DNA of 7,215 bases, from contig JAFYWE010000031.1 of NCBI GenBank assembly GCA_017558165.1, forward strand, positions 1 through 7,215. Reading direction: 5' to 3'. Below the pieces are notes generated by a model that did not search any database, was not told the origin of the DNA, and saw nothing but the letters and a program-made list of their open reading frames with translations. This document shows, piece after piece, positions 5,426-7,215 of the stretch. Every line of letters begins with the position of its first letter. The stretch's first letter is position 1. Position numbers and translations under genes: made by a program. Source of the stretch: Bacteroidaceae bacterium (lineage in GTDB: Bacteria; Bacteroidota; Bacteroidia; Bacteroidales; Bacteroidaceae).

Positions 5426-7003
5426 TTAGTTTATTATAACCTCGAGTGTGGTAGGCAACAGACGTTCGACGTTGTCGGGGCCTACAGCCTTTACGTGTGA
5501 TATGTAGAAGCGCTTGCCACGGCTGAGGTTGCGCATCATCTCCTTCTGTCGTGCCGAGAAGTCCGTGCCGTCCGAAATCATGGGCTTTGCGTTACCCATG
5601 TTGTCATAGAATACGGTCTCGAACGAGAGTACCTTGAACCCGATGTTCAGCAAGCCGTCATCGATGGCGGCAACGATACCGTTGGAACTCATTAGATCCT
5701 GTTTGCTCAGGCCCTTGCCGCCACGGTAGCGCTGTGTGTGTCCGTCCTTGTCCTTGTACTCGATGAACGGTGTTGGGTCGGGCAACTGGCGCACGCGGAA
5801 TGCGTACTCGCCCATGCTCTGGTTGTTGCCGGCCTCGTTACGGGCTGTGACGCCTATCTTTATCTCTTCGCCGACCTTTGTAGGCACCACGATGTATCCG
5901 CCGTTGCCGTCGCTCTTGATGCTTCCGCTACCGCTTGATATGCTTGCAGATATCTTGTTTGAGGGAACACCCGGTACCGAAATGCTGATCGGGTTTGAGA
6001 ATCCTGCATAGAGCACGTTCATCATAGATGCACTCACGGTGGCTGTAGGGTCAACCACTGTGTAGCTCTGTGTGAAGTCGTAGCGTGACTGTGAGCCCGA
6101 ACCGTCGTTTACAAGCATATAACCGTTAAGGGTGTAGTCACCGGTCTTGTTGCAGGCAACGCTGTACTCACCGTGTTCCGACTGCAGAAGGTTGTCATTC
6201 ACGTAAATCTGCGGGCGCTGTGTAGAGTCCACTGCGGCAAGGATAATCTGTGCCGAGAAGTTGCCGCCACGTACGATGTTCTTTGAGGTAGGGATAACCA
6301 ATGCGCGAATCTGGTTCACACGCACGTCGCCCATGTCGATGTTGTTCGAGAGGGCATGAAGGATCTCTCCCTCAACGTAGCGCACGTCGTTCTGTATCTT
6401 AGTGAGCAATGTGATGGCTGCAATAGCAGGCATGTTCTCGAAGTGATACTCCTGCCAGTTCTTCAGCAACGATATGTCCCTGTTGGGAACATCGGTGCTC
6501 AGGTTGGTCATGATCATCTCCTGCTGTGTAGGGTCGTTGACCATTCCGAGCATCTTTGTGCGGTACTCGATAATAGCGTCATACAGGGCTTGTCCCTCGC
6601 CTGTGGTAGGGGAAAGCATCACGTATGTGGCTGCCTCAAGATCCTCGCGGTTCTTCAGGTTGGTGTGGTCGCCATCCTTGCCGTCGGCCTTCTTGGCTAT
6701 GCGTGTCTTCAGCTCCTCGGCATAGTCGTATATGCCGTTCGAGAGTCTCTTCACCTCCAAGGCGCGCTCGTACCATTCGCGTACCTTCTCGGGGTTCTGC
6801 TCAAGGCTGTTCTCGAATGCGTCATACAGCATACCGTTCTGCCTGATGGTGTTCGAGGTACTCTTCGAGAGGCTCTCATCAACGAGCGTGAAGCCGTTGA
6901 GCACGTCCGAAGATACGTTCAGGGCAAGCATTGCCATCAGAAGAACGTACATCAGATTGATCATCTTCTGACGTGGTGAGACTCTTTGTTTCTTGATCTT
7001 CAT
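5426..7003 (-). CDS. gldM: Type IX secretion system motor protein GldM/PorM
   Basis: GldM (PorM) joins GldL in the inner membrane to form the proton-driven motor of type IX secretion and spans the periplasm to reach the GldK-GldN ring. The 525-residue product has a short basic cytoplasmic start, one membrane helix (about 15-35, with NLMYVLLMAMLALN), and a long periplasmic part. By analogy with solved GldM/PorM structures this divides into a helical D1 (about 36-222) and three beta-rich domains: D2 (about 225-318), D3 (about 320-405, with YAGFSNPISISVPG) and D4 (about 406-525, after LPDPTPFIEY). Arg11 in SPRQKMINLMY is at the place of the motor Arg next to the helix that is thought to pair with the membrane Glu of GldL. 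The gene starts 18 bp after gldL and ends 21 bp before gldN. Full length, with nothing broken. Confidence 0.97.
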   Translation of the reverse strand: MKIKKQRVSPRQKMINLMYVLLMAMLALNVSSDVLNGFTLVDESLSKSTSNTIRQNGMLYDAFENSLEQNPEKVREWYERALEVKRLSNGIYDYAEELKTRIAKKADGKDGDHTNLKNREDLEAATYVMLSPTTGEGQALYDAIIEYRTKMLGMVNDPTQQEMIMTNLSTDVPNRDISLLKNWQEYHFENMPAIAAITLLTKIQNDVRYVEGEILHALSNNIDMGDVRVNQIRALVIPTSKNIVRGGNFSAQIILAAVDSTQRPQIYVNDNLLQSEHGEYSVACNKTGDYTLNGYMLVNDGSGSQSRYDFTQSYTVVDPTATVSASMMNVLYAGFSNPISISVPGVPSNKISASISSGSGSIKSDGNGGYIVVPTKVGEEIKIGVTARNEAGNNQSMGEYAFRVRQLPDPTPFIEYKDKDGHTQRYRGGKGLSKQDLMSSNGIVAAIDDGLLNIGFKVLSFETVFYDNMGNAKPMISDGTDFSARQKEMMRNLSRGKRFYISHVKAVGPDNVERLLPTTLEVIIN

Positions 7004-7021
7004 CGTCTACGGTATTTGTTG

Positions 7022-7215
7022 TTATTGACGGTTCGTGTTTGTTGTCATGGCCTCGATCATGCGTGCATATAGGTTGTTGAGCTCCTCAACCTGCTGGGCC
7101 ATCTTCTTTGTCTGCTCGTTCACCTGGTCAATGGAGTCGAGCTGGCCGCTTGCACCACGCAACTGTATCTCGTAGATAGCGTTCACGCCAGTGAGGTTGC
7201 GGCTGAGGGTATCCA
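7022..7215 (-). CDS. gldL: Type IX secretion system motor protein GldL/PorL, C-terminal part only
   Basis: Only the last 63 codons are inside the window (complete codons from 7213 down to the TAA at 7024-7022); the start lies beyond the right edge. The visible piece is helical and likely coiled-coil, with LTGVNAIYEIQLRGA early and VEELNNLYARMIEAM near the end, matching the cytoplasmic C-terminal end of GldL. The full protein should carry two membrane helices in its N-terminal part, with the Glu that takes part in proton flow; none of that can be checked here. Its position directly before gldM is the standard order. The next genes outward would be expected to be gldK and porP. Confidence 0.9.
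   Translation of the reverse strand, partial: DTLSRNLTGVNAIYEIQLRGASGQLDSIDQVNEQTKKMAQQVEELNNLYARMIEAMTTNTNRQ

Noticed and set aside
6356..6979. A 207-codon plus-strand frame opposite gldM
   Set aside because: It is in codon register with gldM, open for the same reason, and has no domain or start context.

Overview
The window looks like chromosome from a member of the Bacteroidota, most likely the order Bacteroidales (a Prevotella-like relative is plausible, but genus cannot be fixed from the sequence). The evidence is the Bacteroidota-only type IX secretion genes gldL-gldM-gldN, a textbook Bacteroidota -7 element (TATCTTTG) before ndk, A-rich start regions instead of Shine-Dalgarno sites, and a PorT-type outer-membrane barrel. 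There are seven protein genes in two converging blocks. No RNA gene, insertion sequence, prophage or CRISPR array is visible.

Rightward block (1-3507): the 3' nine-tenths of recG (DNA branch-migration helicase); a 184-bp intergenic region with the promoter for ndk; ndk (nucleoside-diphosphate kinase); and, four bases after the ndk stop, a secreted M23 peptidase with a C-terminal LysM domain that probably starts at GTG 2604. The block ends at a strong hairpin with A- and T-tracts on its two sides, which can stop transcription from both directions.

Leftward block (7215-3530, minus strand): the last 63 codons of gldL, then gldM, gldN, and after a 135-bp gap an OMP_b-brl_2-type barrel gene. GldL and GldM form the inner-membrane, proton-driven motor of the type IX secretion system. 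GldM spans the periplasm, and GldN sits with GldK in the ring under the outer membrane. The spacings (18 and 21 bp) indicate one operon that continues beyond the right edge, where gldK and porP would be expected from the usual gene order. The barrel gene has a plausible promoter and a leader hairpin of its own; whether it serves secretion is unknown.

The most unusual non-coding feature is in the recG-ndk gap. A perfect 10-bp inverted repeat covers the ndk -7 element and expected start site. On the opposite strand a near-consensus promoter lies in mirror image, with the same 20-bp spacing and the same centre of symmetry. This resembles a symmetric pair of face-to-face promoters that could give antisense RNA to the end of recG. 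No wholly new protein system is evident.
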